From Actinokineospora spheciospongiae (GTDB lineage: Bacteria; Actinomycetota; Actinomycetes; Mycobacteriales; Pseudonocardiaceae), in NCBI RefSeq assembly GCF_000564855.1, contig NZ_AYXG01000184.1, forward strand, positions 49,819 through 113,818: a stretch of DNA of 64,000 nt, written 5' to 3'. Under the pieces are notes generated by a model. The model searched no databases and was not told where the DNA came from. It worked only from the letters and a program-made list of their open reading frames with translations. Positions 51,648-61,111 of this stretch are shown here, one piece after another. Numbering within the stretch: the stretch's first letter is position 1; each line of letters starts with the position of its first letter. The translations under genes and the position numbers were made by a program.

Positions 51648-53033
51648 GTGCGCGGTCGGTTGGTGGCGCTGGTCGCCGGGGTTCTGGCGGTGTTCGGGTT
51701 GGTGTCGGTGCCCGCGGTGGCGGCTCCGGCGGTGGACATCGCCGATCGGTTGCGGGCGGTGCCGGGGTTGACGGTGGTGGAGTCGCCGACGCCGCCCGCC
51801 GGGTACCGGTTCTTCCTGTTGACGATCACGCAGCCGGTGGACCACCGGGTGCCGCGCGGGGCGACGTTCGAGCAGCGGTTCCAGTTGCTGCACCGCGACA
51901 CCGCGCGGCCGATGGTGCTGCACACCACCGGCTACAACATGCCCGCGACGGCGTTCCGCTCGGAGCCGACCCGGCTGGTCGACGGCAACCAGATCTCGGT
52001 GGAGCAGCGGTTCTTCAGCCCCTCGCGCCCCTCCCCCGCCGACTGGGACGACCTGGACATCTGGCAGGCCGCCACCGACCACCACCGGATCGTGGCGGCG
52101 CTGGAGCCCGTCTACTCGGCGAAGTGGATCTCCACGGGGGCCAGCAAGGGCGGCATGACCTCGGTCTACCACCGCCGCTTCTACCCCTCCGACGTGGACG
52201 GCGTGGTCGCCTACGTCGCCCCCAACGACCGGCTGAACGACCTGGACTCCGCCTACGACCGGTTCTTCGACACCGTCGGCACCCCCGAGTGCCGGGCGAA
52301 GCTGGACGACGTGCAGCGCGAGGCGCTGCTGCGCAGGCCGGAGGTGCTGGCCAGGTACCAGGCCGCGGCCGACGCCGGTGGCTGGACCTTCGACCAGGTC
52401 CTGGGTTCGATCGACAAGGCCTACGAGATGACCGTGCTCGACACGGTGTGGGCGTTCTGGCAGTACTCCACCGTCGCCGATTGCGCCTCGGTGCCCGCCA
52501 GGACCGCCACCACGGACGAGCTGTACGCGTTCATCGACGGCGTGGCCGGGTTCTCCTTCTACACCGACCAGGGCGTCACCCCGTACTCGCCGTACTACTA
52601 CCAGGCCGCGACCCAGTTGGGCTGGCCGTCGCTGCGGTTCGAGCACCTGCGCGGGCTGACCCACTACCGGGACTTCTACCAGGCCAACTCGAACCTGCCG
52701 CCGTCGCTGCGCTCCCGGCACAACCCGCTGCCGATGCTCGACGTGGACGCCTGGGTGCGCACGCGGGCCAGTGAGATGCTGTTCGTCTACGGCGCGAACG
52801 ACCCGTGGGGCGCGGAGCCGTTCCACCCCAGCCGCCGCGATTCGTACTCCTACACCGCGCCGGGCGCCAACCACGGTGCCAACATCGCCGCCCTGTCCCC
52901 CGCCGACCGCGACGCCTCCACCGCGGCGCTGCTGCGCTGGGCGGGGGTGTCAGCGCCGATCGCGCGGGCGGCGGAGCTGCCGGTCGGGGCCCTGGACCTG
53001 GCCGAGCCGCGCATGGAGCGCCGCCCGCTGTAG
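51648..53033 (+). CDS. Secreted tripeptidyl aminopeptidase, peptidase family S37 (PS-10)
   Basis: 461-aa exported serine peptidase. GTG 51648 opens a signal peptide (MRGRLVALVAGVLAVFGLVS, cut near A-V-A-A). The nucleophile is S166 in T-G-A-S-K-G-G-M, the hallmark of Streptomyces S37 peptidases; PVDHRVPRGATFEQRF and FFSPSRPSPADWDDLDIWQ are also typical. The acid and base are probably in YGANDPWGAE and GANHGAN. S37/S28-type enzymes remove tripeptides from the N-termini of secreted proteins. No operon partner is evident. Confidence 0.9.
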   Translation: MRGRLVALVAGVLAVFGLVSVPAVAAPAVDIADRLRAVPGLTVVESPTPPAGYRFFLLTITQPVDHRVPRGATFEQRFQLLHRDTARPMVLHTTGYNMPATAFRSEPTRLVDGNQISVEQRFFSPSRPSPADWDDLDIWQAATDHHRIVAALEPVYSAKWISTGASKGGMTSVYHRRFYPSDVDGVVAYVAPNDRLNDLDSAYDRFFDTVGTPECRAKLDDVQREALLRRPEVLARYQAAADAGGWTFDQVLGSIDKAYEMTVLDTVWAFWQYSTVADCASVPARTATTDELYAFIDGVAGFSFYTDQGVTPYSPYYYQAATQLGWPSLRFEHLRGLTHYRDFYQANSNLPPSLRSRHNPLPMLDVDAWVRTRASEMLFVYGANDPWGAEPFHPSRRDSYSYTAPGANHGANIAALSPADRDASTAALLRWAGVSAPIARAAELPVGALDLAEPRMERRPL

Positions 53034-53168
53034 GGGGTGAGCCCGCCTCCTCCGCGACGGCGAGCGCCCGCCCCGGGTACTCGGTGGTCCGCCGGTCGAG
53101 GTCACGAAGGCATTGCGGGAACTGCTGTTGCGCTGAACCAGCCCGCGGGGAGCCGATAGCGTCCGACC

Positions 53169-55694
53169 ATGCAGTCACCGTGGAGGGCGGCGCCCAGGGC
53201 GGCCGGGTCGAGCCCGCTGACCGTGCTGGTGGCCGTGGTGGCCGGGCTGCTGCTGAGCTTCGTGGGCGCGGCCGCGGTGCTGCACGCGGACTCGGCGGGC
53301 AACGCGGCGATCGACTACCAGGCGGGCAGGCTCTGCCCGCAGAGCGTGTCGGCGGTGTTCGACGGCGGCGGGCTGACCGCCGCGGAGGCCGAGCGGGTCG
53401 TCGACGTGGTCGGCGAGCAGGCGCGGGCGGCCGGGGCGGGCACGCCGCTGGTGGCGCTGTACTCCTCGGTGCGGCAGAACGACTTCGACGGCAAGCACCC
53501 GTGGTCGCGGTTCGGCTACCGGGACGGTGCCATGGACAACGTGACCGTGCTGGAGGGCGGGTCCCGCGACGGGCTGTGGGTGCCGCAGAGCGTGGCCCGC
53601 GACGGGGGGATCACCCTCGGCTCGCGCGGCCTGGGCGGCACGTTGCCGCCGGTCACGGCCATCTACGCCGACGTGGCCGACCCGGTGTCGGACTACTGGT
53701 GCGCGGAGCGGCAGCGGATCGTGCCGAACCCGCTGGCCGCCGAGGGGGCGACGGCGGCGCCGATCTGGTTCCCCGACCGCGCCCGGTTCGCCGCCTACCT
53801 CGACCGGGAGCAGGCGGGTGGGGGCGCGGCGCTGTCGGTGCGGTTCCCCCGCCCGGTGCCGGGGACGGTCGACGACGCCGCGTCCGTGGTCGCGGTGGGC
53901 GCGGACCTGATCTCCCGGGTCAAGGGCACGCTCGAGGCAGAGGGAGTCGGGCAGACCGTGACCGGGTCGAACTACCTCGCCAAGCCGGTGGAGGTGGCCG
54001 GGAAGGCGTCGTCGACGGTGTGGTCGGCCGTGCTGCCGCTGACGGTGATCTCGCTGCTGGTGGGGTTGGCCGGGGTGGCGGCGGTGACCGGGCAGTGGTG
54101 CCAACGCAGGCAGGCGGAGCTGCGGCTGCTGTGGGCGCGCGGCGCGGGACCGGCCGCGCTGGGCGGTCGGGCGGTGCTGGAGCTGGCGGCGCCGCTGCTG
54201 GTGGGCGCGGTGGCCGGTTTCACCCTGGCCAGGGTGGCGCTGTCGGCGTACGCGCCGTCGCCGCTGCTCAACGGCGGGACGGTGGGGACCGCGCTGCTGC
54301 TGGTGGCGGGCGTGTTCCTGGCGTCGCTGGCCGTGGTGGCGGTGGTGACCGGGGTGCGGGTGCACCGGACGTTGCAGGCCCCGGGCGGGCGGAACCGGGC
54401 GCGGGTGCCGCGGTGGGTGCCGTGGGAGCTGCTGGCCGCCGTGGCGGCGTACCTGACCTGGGCGCGGGTGCGGTCGCAGCCGGTGGAGCTGGCGTTCGCG
54501 CAGCCGCTGCCCAAGACGGCGGAGGCGGCGGGGTTGGCGTTCCCGCTGCTGGTGGTGCTGACGGTGGCGCTGGTGGCGGTGCGGCTGGCGCGCTGGGGGC
54601 TGGCCGCGGCGCACCGGGTGCGGTGGTGGCGGGTGCCCGCGGCGCAGTTGGCGGTGCGCCGGTTGGCCGCCGCGACCGGGTCGGCGGTGGGCATCCTGCT
54701 GGTGGGGGTGCTCGCGGTCGGCACGCTGACCGTCGGCGTGGGGGTCGCCGACGCGCAGGACGAGGCGTTGCGGACCAAGTCGGGCCTGTTCGTGGGCGCG
54801 GAGTCGGTGGCGCAGGTCCCGCGCCGGGTGGCCGAGGCGGGGCTGCCCGCCGACCTGGCCGAGCACGCGACCGTGGTCGGGGTGGTCAAGGCGAAGCAGG
54901 CGACGGTGCTGCTGGTGGACCCGGCGACGTTCACCCGGGGCGCCTGGCTGGGCGACCGCGACGCCGGGCAGGTCGCCGCGGCGCTGGCGGAACTGCGGCC
55001 GGGGCAGGCCCTGCGGGTGGGCGCCGCGCCGGGCGGGTCGGTGGAGCTGCCGTGGGTGGGCCGGGTGCGGACCGTGGCCGAGGCCGCGTCGTTCCCGCTG
55101 ATCGGCTCCGGGGCGGGCTACGTGGTGACCTCGGTGCCCGACCCGCGCGACGTCGCGGTGTGGCAGGCGTGGTCGGCCGAGCCGGTGCAGCGGCTGACCG
55201 CCGGGCTGGGTGCGGCCGGGATCGACTTCTTCAGCCCGCGCGGCCGGGCCGGGGCGCTCGACGGGCTGCCGTTCCTCACCGTGACCTGGACGTTCGACTT
55301 CGTCACCGCCCTGGGGTTCGTGCTGGCCGTGGTGGCCGCGGCGGCGCTGGTGCTGGCGGTGGAGGTGCGCAGGCGGCAGAACGCGCTGGCCGGGGCGCTG
55401 GCCACGCGGATGGGGCTGCGCCGCGGCGCGCTGGTGCTGAGCCACCTGGTGGAGCTGGGGTCGCTGGCGGGGGTGTCGGTGCTCGCGGGCAGCGCGGCGG
55501 GCTGGGTGTGCGCGGCGGTCGCGGCACCGCTGCTGGACCCGTCGCCGTGGCTGCGGCCGATCGCGTCGGCGCCGGACCTGCTGGGGCTGGTCGGGCTGAC
55601 AGCGGGGGCCGCGGCGGCGGTGGTGGGGTTGATCTGCCTGTCGGCGGTGCGGTCGGTGACCACCGCCCGAGTCGGGGAGCTGATCCGTGGCTGA
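53169..55694 (+). CDS. ABC transporter permease, FtsX family
   Basis: 841-aa permease with one N-terminal TM helix (~17-38), an extracellular domain (~40-285), a cluster of about six TM helices (~290-530), a second outside domain (~540-695) and the C-terminal FtsX helices (FDFVTALGFVLAVVAAAALV, LVELGSLAGVSVLAGSAAGW, LGLTAGAAAAVVGLICLS). The double layout resembles actinobacterial permeases that form exporters or mechanotransmission complexes of the MacB/LolCE type. Its stop overlaps the first ATPase start by eight bases, so one operon encodes the permease and two ATPases. The substrate is unknown. Confidence 0.88.
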   Translation: MQSPWRAAPRAAGSSPLTVLVAVVAGLLLSFVGAAAVLHADSAGNAAIDYQAGRLCPQSVSAVFDGGGLTAAEAERVVDVVGEQARAAGAGTPLVALYSSVRQNDFDGKHPWSRFGYRDGAMDNVTVLEGGSRDGLWVPQSVARDGGITLGSRGLGGTLPPVTAIYADVADPVSDYWCAERQRIVPNPLAAEGATAAPIWFPDRARFAAYLDREQAGGGAALSVRFPRPVPGTVDDAASVVAVGADLISRVKGTLEAEGVGQTVTGSNYLAKPVEVAGKASSTVWSAVLPLTVISLLVGLAGVAAVTGQWCQRRQAELRLLWARGAGPAALGGRAVLELAAPLLVGAVAGFTLARVALSAYAPSPLLNGGTVGTALLLVAGVFLASLAVVAVVTGVRVHRTLQAPGGRNRARVPRWVPWELLAAVAAYLTWARVRSQPVELAFAQPLPKTAEAAGLAFPLLVVLTVALVAVRLARWGLAAAHRVRWWRVPAAQLAVRRLAAATGSAVGILLVGVLAVGTLTVGVGVADAQDEALRTKSGLFVGAESVAQVPRRVAEAGLPADLAEHATVVGVVKAKQATVLLVDPATFTRGAWLGDRDAGQVAAALAELRPGQALRVGAAPGGSVELPWVGRVRTVAEAASFPLIGSGAGYVVTSVPDPRDVAVWQAWSAEPVQRLTAGLGAAGIDFFSPRGRAGALDGLPFLTVTWTFDFVTALGFVLAVVAAAALVLAVEVRRRQNALAGALATRMGLRRGALVLSHLVELGSLAGVSVLAGSAAGWVCAAVAAPLLDPSPWLRPIASAPDLLGLVGLTAGAAAAVVGLICLSAVRSVTTARVGELIRG

Positions 55695-56346
55695 GCTGTA
55701 CGAGGTGCGCGGGGTGGGCGTGGACTACCGCACCCCGGCGGGGGTGGTCTCGGCCGTGCGCGGGGTGGACCTCGACGTGCCCGCCTCGGGGATCACCGTG
55801 CTGGCGGGGCCGTCGGGGTCGGGCAAGTCGACGCTGCTGCGGGTGCTGGGCCTGATCGACCGGCCGACCGCGGGCACGGTGGTCCTCGACGGCGCGGACG
55901 TGGGCGGCCTGTCCCACAAGCGGCGGCGAGCGCTGCGGCGCGACCGGATCGCCATGGTGTTCCAGGCCCCACCGGACAACCTCATCGGCCACCTGAGCGT
56001 GGGCGGCAACCTGCGCGCCGCGGCCGAGTCGGCGGGGCGGGAGACCGACCTGGGGGTGCTGGAGTGGCTGGGCATCCCGGGCACGCGGTCGTGGCGGGTG
56101 GAGGCGTTGTCGGGGGGGCAACAGCAGCGGTTGGCGTTCGGCTGCGCACTGGCCCGCTCACCGTCGGTGGTGCTCGCCGACGAGCCGACGTCGCAGTTGG
56201 ACTCCGCGTCGGCGCTGCTGGTGCTGGACGTGCTGACCGGCTTGACCGAACGGGGTGTGCCGGTGGTGGCGGCCTCGCACGACAGCGAGCTGGTCGACCG
56301 CGCCGACCGGGTGGTCCGGCTGCGCGAGGGGGAGGTCGTCGGATGA
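55687..56346 (+). CDS. ABC transporter ATP-binding protein (first of two)
   Basis: 219-aa ATPase with a complete motif set: Walker A GPSGSGKST (~40-48), Q-loop VFQAP, signature LSGGQQQR, Walker B VVLADEPTSQLD and the switch His in ASHD. It is of the MacB/LolD class that partners with FtsX permeases. GTG 55687 lies inside the end of the permease gene, and the stop overlaps the next ATPase start as ATGA. Confidence 0.92.
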   Translation: MAELYEVRGVGVDYRTPAGVVSAVRGVDLDVPASGITVLAGPSGSGKSTLLRVLGLIDRPTAGTVVLDGADVGGLSHKRRRALRRDRIAMVFQAPPDNLIGHLSVGGNLRAAAESAGRETDLGVLEWLGIPGTRSWRVEALSGGQQQRLAFGCALARSPSVVLADEPTSQLDSASALLVLDVLTGLTERGVPVVAASHDSELVDRADRVVRLREGEVVG

Positions 56347-56993
56347 GCCCGGTCCTGTCCGCCCGCGGGGTGACCCGCTCCTACGACCACCCCGAGGGCG
56401 CCGTCGAGGTGCTGCGCGGGGTGGACCTGGACGTGGCCGCGGGTGAGGTCGTGACGGTCTCGGGGCGCTCCGGTTCGGGCAAGAGCGCCCTGTTCGCGCT
56501 GCTGTGCGGCTTCGACCGGCCGGACGCGGGCACGGTGGCGGTGGGCGGCGCCCCGCTGCCCGCGGTCCCCGCGTGGGGCGACTGCGCGGTGCTGCCGCAG
56601 GCGATGGGGCTGGCGCACGAGCTGACGCTGGCGGAGAACGTGGCGCTGCCGCTGCGGTTGGCCCGCCGGACCGGTGTGGACGACCGGGTGGCGGAGCTGC
56701 TGGCGGAACTGGGGATCGGCGAGCTGGCCGACCGCTACCCGCCGGAGGTCTCCTACGGCCAGCAGCAGCGGGCGGCGCTGGCCCGCGCGGTGGCGATCCG
56801 CCCCCGGGTCCTGCTGGCCGACGAACCCACCGCGCACCTCGACCACGGCAGCGTCCCGGCGGTCCTGGGCCTGTTGCGCCGTGCGGCGTCGGAGGGCACG
56901 GCCGTCCTGATCGCCACCCACCACGACCTGGTGCACGCGATCGCCGACCGCCGCCTGGCCATCGTCGACGGTCGGCTCACCACGACCGGGTGA
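56343..56993 (+). CDS. ABC transporter ATP-binding protein (second, altered signature)
   Basis: 216-aa ATPase of the same class: Walker A GRSGSGKSA, Walker B VLLADEPTAHLD, switch His in ATHHD. The signature motif reads VSYGQQQR in place of LSGGQQQR, and the Q-loop region is AVLPQAMGL. Two different ATPases for one permease suggest a heterodimer in which one ATP site is degenerate, a layout known from other ABC exporters. That is inference. Confidence 0.9.
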   Translation: MSPVLSARGVTRSYDHPEGAVEVLRGVDLDVAAGEVVTVSGRSGSGKSALFALLCGFDRPDAGTVAVGGAPLPAVPAWGDCAVLPQAMGLAHELTLAENVALPLRLARRTGVDDRVAELLAELGIGELADRYPPEVSYGQQQRAALARAVAIRPRVLLADEPTAHLDHGSVPAVLGLLRRAASEGTAVLIATHHDLVHAIADRRLAIVDGRLTTTG

Positions 56994-57018
56994 GCCCCTG
57001 CCCGTAGGATCGTCGGCG

Positions 57019-58068
57019 ATGCGACGGTACCGATGGCACATCTCCGTGCTGCTGCTGGTTGTCCTGCTCGTGGGCTCGTTCCTGGTGATCGGCGGTCCCG
57101 ACGACCCACCCGCGCCCCGCCCGCCCGACGGCGCCCCCCGGGTGGTGGTGGCGATGGGCGACAGCACGGTTTCCGGCGAGGGCGCCGGGGACTACGAGGA
57201 GGGCACCGACGGCGAGGACGGCGACTGGTGCCACCGCTCGGCGAACGCCTCGATCCACCACACCGGCCTGACCGACGTGGTGGAGGCGGTCAACCTGGCC
57301 TGCTCCGGGGCGCCGTCGGCGCAGGTGGGCCTGGGCGACACCGAGCAGTACACCGAGGGGTCGCAGGCGCAGCGGCTGCGCGCCGTCGCCAGGGACAAGC
57401 GGGTCGTGGCCATCCAGGTCGCGGTCGGCGCCAACGACGACCCCGGCTTCTCCCACGTCCTCGACGGCTGCGTGCAGGCCTGGTTCGACCGGGGCAAACC
57501 CGGCTGCGCCACCACGAACGACGACTGGCAATCCAAAGTGGACAAAATGGTCACCAAGGCCACCCGCGCCCTCGCCGACATCCGCTCGGTCATGCTCGAC
57601 GCCGGTTACCAACCCACCGACTACGCGCTCGTGCTCCAGTCCTACGCCGCCCCGGTGGCCCCCGGGGCCCGACCGGAACTGCTCAACCTCAACGGGTGCC
57701 CGCTGCGCGCCGAGGACCTGCGGTGGGTCAGCGAGACAGCGGTGCCGGTGATCACCGAGGGCGTGCGCCGGGTGGCCGGGGAGGCCGACGCCCGCTTCCT
57801 GGACCTGTCCCGGGCGGGGGTGGGCCGCGAGGCGTGCTCGCGCACCGACCCGGGGCAGGAGTGGTTCGCCCGCCTGGCCGTGCGCTGGTCGGACCTGCAG
57901 GACGACGACCGCGCCGGGCACGCGTTGCAGGAGTCGTTCCACCCCAACGCCGCCGGGCACGCCGAGTTCGGCCGCTGCCTGGGCGAGTTCCTGCGCACCA
58001 CCGACCGGGCCGCGGCCTGCCTGCCCGGCGCGGACGGCCGCTTGCACCCGGCGCCCACCAAGTTCTGA
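57019..58068 (+). CDS. Exported SGNH/GDSL-family hydrolase
   Basis: 349 aa. N-terminal TM/signal anchor (ISVLLLVVLLVGSFLVIGG) without a clear cleavage site, then a Pro-rich spacer. The block I GDS motif is M-G-D-S49-T-V-S-G-E-G-A-G-D-Y, block III has the oxyanion Asn in AVGANDDPGF, and the block V Asp/His are in SFHPNAAGH. Even cysteine content suggests disulfides outside the cell. Such proteins are lipases or carbohydrate esterases; the substrate is unknown. It follows the ABC operon by 25 bp and might be co-expressed. Confidence 0.85.
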   Translation: MRRYRWHISVLLLVVLLVGSFLVIGGPDDPPAPRPPDGAPRVVVAMGDSTVSGEGAGDYEEGTDGEDGDWCHRSANASIHHTGLTDVVEAVNLACSGAPSAQVGLGDTEQYTEGSQAQRLRAVARDKRVVAIQVAVGANDDPGFSHVLDGCVQAWFDRGKPGCATTNDDWQSKVDKMVTKATRALADIRSVMLDAGYQPTDYALVLQSYAAPVAPGARPELLNLNGCPLRAEDLRWVSETAVPVITEGVRRVAGEADARFLDLSRAGVGREACSRTDPGQEWFARLAVRWSDLQDDDRAGHALQESFHPNAAGHAEFGRCLGEFLRTTDRAAACLPGADGRLHPAPTKF

Positions 58069-58093
58069 CCAGTCAGTGGCTAGTCTCGAACGC

Positions 58094-58828
58094 ATGGACC
58101 CCTACCGCGAACTGGGCGTGGGCTACTCGACCGTGCGGCGACCGGACCCGAGGATCGCGCGGGCGGTGTGGGCGGCGCTGGGAGACGCGCGGAGCGTGCT
58201 GAACGTCGGCGCGGGCGCCGGTTCCTACGAGCCCGCGGACCGGGCGGTGCTGGCCGTGGAACCGTCGGCGGTCATGGTGCGGCAGCGGGGAAGCGGGGCG
58301 GCGCCGGTCGTGCGCGGGGCGGCGGAGGCGCTGCCGGTGCGGGGCGGGTTCGACGCGGCGATGGCGCTGCTGACCGTGCACCACTGGCGGGACCTGGCGG
58401 CCGGACTGGCCGAGCTGCGCCGGGTGTCGCGGCGGCAGGTGGTGCTGACCTGGGACGTCGAGGTGATGGCCCGGCAGTGGATGATCGCGGAGTACTTCCC
58501 GCAGGTCGCCGAGCGCGAACGCGGACTGGCGACGCTGGACGCGGTCGTCGCCGGGTTCGGGGGTGCGGCGGAGGTGCGGCCGGTCGAGGTGCCGTGGGAC
58601 TGCTCGGACGGGTTCCTCGCGGCGTACTGGCGGCGGCCGGAGGCGTACCTGGACGAGCGGGTGCGGGCGGGGATGTCGGGGATCGCGCGGTTGCCGCCGG
58701 AGGTGGCGGCGGCTGGGATGGCCCGGTTGGCCGGGGACCTCCGGTCTGGTGCCTGGCACCGCAGGCATGGGGGTTTGCTCGGTCGGGAGCAGCTTGACGT
58801 GGGCTACCGGCTGGTGGTGGCGTCCTGA
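58094..58828 (+). CDS. Class I SAM-dependent methyltransferase
   Basis: 244-aa protein starting at ATG 58094. Motif I is shortened but present as VLNVGAGAGSYEP, followed by VLAVEPSAVMVRQR, a catalytic-region block FDAAMALLTVHHWRDLAAGL and the strand RRQVVLTWDVEV. This set is typical of Methyltransf_11 members such as those labelled UbiE-like in actinobacteria. Substrate unknown. A T-run (GTTTTTTG near 58870) after a GC stem-like stretch could be its terminator. Confidence 0.85.
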   Translation: MDPYRELGVGYSTVRRPDPRIARAVWAALGDARSVLNVGAGAGSYEPADRAVLAVEPSAVMVRQRGSGAAPVVRGAAEALPVRGGFDAAMALLTVHHWRDLAAGLAELRRVSRRQVVLTWDVEVMARQWMIAEYFPQVAERERGLATLDAVVAGFGGAAEVRPVEVPWDCSDGFLAAYWRRPEAYLDERVRAGMSGIARLPPEVAAAGMARLAGDLRSGAWHRRHGGLLGREQLDVGYRLVVAS

Positions 58829-59026
58829 CCTGGGGGCTTGCGGTTGGGCTGCGTGCTGGGCGCCGCTGAGTTTTTTGTTCCGCCCGGGAGTTCGGCATGA
58901 GTGCCCGGCTGGGTGGCCTCGGTCCCTGAGGCCGGGGGGTGGGCTGTGAGCAGCGGCACCGGGATTTCGGGAAAACCGCAGCTAGGATCGGTTCAGTTGA
59001 GGTGCGGACCGGTTGAGGAGCGGTGC

Positions 59027-60226
59027 ATGGCGGTGGTGGTCGAGGAGCCCGCGTTGAGCAGGCGGGGTGTCGCGGCGGCGATGGTGGCGTTGGGTCTGGG
59101 CGGGTTCGGGATCGGGACGACCGAGTTCGCCACCATGGGCCTGCTGCCGCAGATGGCCGACACGTTCGGCATCTCCATCCCCTCCGCCGGGCACGCGATC
59201 AGCCTCTACGCGCTGGGGGTGGTGGTCGGGGCGCCGCTCATCGCGGGCTTGGGTGCCAAGCTGCCGCGCAAGGGCCTGTTGATCGTGTTGGTGCTCGGCC
59301 TTGCCGTGGGCAACGGGCTCTCCGCGATCGCCTGGGACCCCACCTCGCTGCTGGCGGCGCGGTTCCTCGCCGGGCTGCCGCACGGTGCCTACTTCGGGAT
59401 CGCCGCGGTGGTGGCCAGTTCCCTGGTGCCCCCGCAGCGGCGGGGGACGGCGGTCGCCCGGATCATGATCGGCTTGACCGTGGCCAACCTGATCGGTGTC
59501 CCGGTCGCCACCGCGGCCGGGCAGCGGATCGGGTGGCGGGCGGTGTACCTGGCGGTGGCGGTGATCGCGGTCGCCACGGCGGTGGCGTTGTGGCGCAAGC
59601 TGCCGCACACCCCCGCCCCGCGCGATGCCGGGGTGGCCGCGGAGCTGCGGGCGTTCCGCCGCCCGCAGGTGTGGTTCGCCCTGGTCACCGGCATGGTCGG
59701 CTTCGGTGGCATGTTCGCGGTGTACTCCTACGTCTCCCCGCTGACCACCGAGGTGGCCGGGCTGTCGGCGGGGGCGGTGCCGTGGGTGCTGGCGGTGTTC
59801 GGCCTGGGCATGACCCTGGGCGCCACCACCGGCGGTCGCTTCGTCGACCGGTCGGTGATGGGCGCGGTGTTCGGCTCGCTCGTGGCGACGACCGCGGTGC
59901 TGGTGCTGTTGGGCCTGACGGCGTCGGTGCCGGTGCTGGAGTTCGCGGCGGTGTTCCTGCTCGGGTTCGTCTCGCAACTGCTGGCCTCGGCGTTGCAGGT
60001 GCGGCTGATGGACGCCTCCCCGGACGCGCCGTCGCTGGCGTCGTCGTCGAACCACTCGGCGCTCAACGTGGCCAACGGTGCGGGGGCGTGGCTGGGCGGT
60101 CTGGCGATCGCGGCCGGGTGGGGGTACGCCTCGACCGCGTGGGTGGGGGTGGCGCTGAGCGTGGCGGGCCTGGCGGTGGCCGCCGTGTCGGTGGCGGTGG
60201 AGCGGCGGAGCCGGGTCTCGGTGTGA
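59027..60226 (+). CDS. MFS transporter, DHA1/AraJ-like drug exporter
   Basis: 399-aa major-facilitator protein with 12 hydrophobic segments. ATG 59027 has GAGGAG six bases upstream. TM1 contains GLGGFGIGTTEFATMGLLPQ, characteristic of the AraJ/YdhP/PbuE-like proton-driven exporters; motif A is seen as GAKLPRKGLL, and the second half has FVSQLLASALQVRLMDASPD, also typical of that group. Probable substrates are arabinose-like sugars, nucleosides or drugs; the sequence does not decide. Confidence 0.9.
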   Translation: MAVVVEEPALSRRGVAAAMVALGLGGFGIGTTEFATMGLLPQMADTFGISIPSAGHAISLYALGVVVGAPLIAGLGAKLPRKGLLIVLVLGLAVGNGLSAIAWDPTSLLAARFLAGLPHGAYFGIAAVVASSLVPPQRRGTAVARIMIGLTVANLIGVPVATAAGQRIGWRAVYLAVAVIAVATAVALWRKLPHTPAPRDAGVAAELRAFRRPQVWFALVTGMVGFGGMFAVYSYVSPLTTEVAGLSAGAVPWVLAVFGLGMTLGATTGGRFVDRSVMGAVFGSLVATTAVLVLLGLTASVPVLEFAAVFLLGFVSQLLASALQVRLMDASPDAPSLASSSNHSALNVANGAGAWLGGLAIAAGWGYASTAWVGVALSVAGLAVAAVSVAVERRSRVSV

Positions 60227-60238
60227 TGTGGTGGGGTC

Positions 60239-60507
60239 GTGCGGTGCGAGGTGGTGTTGGTCCGGCACGCGGAGTCGGTGGTGCCGCGCGCGGGTGGACC
60301 GGACGAGTTCCGGCGGCGTTGACCGCGGCGGGGTCGGCGCGGGCCGAACTGCTCGTCGATGAGTTGGCGCTGACCGGGGCGGCGGCTGGGCCGATCCGGT
60401 CGGGTGGGGAGAGCCTGGCGCAGCTCACCGAGCGGGCCACGTCAGCGCTGGGCGTGGCGGTGTCGGGTCAGCTCAGCCGGTGGCGGGGCAGCGTTCTCGG
60501 AGAGTGA
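60239..60507 (+). pseudogene. Decayed histidine-phosphatase gene
   Basis: From GTG 60239 the frame reads C-E-V-V-L-V-R-H-A-E-S-V-V-P-R-A-G-G-P-D-E-F, the N-terminus of a histidine phosphatase (RHG motif RHAES), and stops at 60320-60322. A shifted frame continues with LTAAGSARAELLVDELAL, which follows directly in intact relatives, then GGESLAQLTERATSALGVAV, normally much further on. So there is a frameshift at ~60319 and an internal deletion. The end overlaps the neighbouring gene on the other strand. Confidence 0.6.
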
Positions 60508-61111
60508 GGACGCCGTCGCCGTCGAGGTCGTCGCAGAACGCGGCGCGGCCGGTCATGGCCATGACGAGGGCGAGGGTGGGGCCGGTGACGCGGGGGCCGG
60601 TGCCGGTGGTGAACGGGCCGTCGGTGGCGGTGAGGCGCAGGCCGGTGACGCGGCCCTTGGCGAGGACCACCTGGTCTGAGCGGGCGTAGTGGTCGGCGAC
60701 CGCGGTGAGGGTGTCGATCGGGTGGGCGCGGCGCAGGCCGAGGGGGCGGCGGATGTCCGCGCCGTGGACGACGGTCTCGCCGAGCATGGCGAGCACCGGC
60801 AGCGGGGGTTTGGTGGTGCTGGTGGTGACGGCGCGGAAGCGGGCGAGGGTGTCGGTGGGCGTGGCACCGAGGTGTTCGGCCAGGCGCAGGGCCACCTGGC
60901 GGTCGAAGTCGAAGCGGCAGCGGATGACGCCCACCAGCCACCGGGGTCCATTCAGGCTCGCCCCGGCGGTGAGGTGGGCGAGGACTTCCCGCACGGTCAG
61001 GCCGGTGCACAGCGACGGGGTCCGCCACTGCTCGTCGTCCAGGTGGGCCAGGTCGGCGGCGAGGGCGGCGCGTTCGGCGTGGATCAGCGCCCAGAGGGGG
61101 TTGGCGGTCAC
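60473..61111 (-). CDS. Maleylpyruvate isomerase-family (mycothiol-dependent, DinB-like) protein
   Basis: 212-aa four-helix-bundle protein. GTG 61111 has GGAGG five bases upstream. The N-terminal block ERAALAADLAHLDDEQWRTP, LCTGLTVREVLAHLTAG is the signature of the actinobacterial mycothiol-dependent maleylpyruvate isomerase family (metal His in HLTAG), and GETVVHGADIRRPLG is the second metal site (His in VHGAD). Known members use mycothiol as cofactor in isomerisation or detoxification. The actual substrate is unknown. Confidence 0.85.
   Translation of the reverse strand: MTANPLWALIHAERAALAADLAHLDDEQWRTPSLCTGLTVREVLAHLTAGASLNGPRWLVGVIRCRFDFDRQVALRLAEHLGATPTDTLARFRAVTTSTTKPPLPVLAMLGETVVHGADIRRPLGLRRAHPIDTLTAVADHYARSDQVVLAKGRVTGLRLTATDGPFTTGTGPRVTGPTLALVMAMTGRAAFCDDLDGDGVLTLRERCPATG

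Noticed and set aside
58829..59026. Small gene between the methyltransferase and the MFS exporter
   Set aside because: The only open frame is an upstream extension of the exporter; GAGGAG before ATG 59027 fixes the start.
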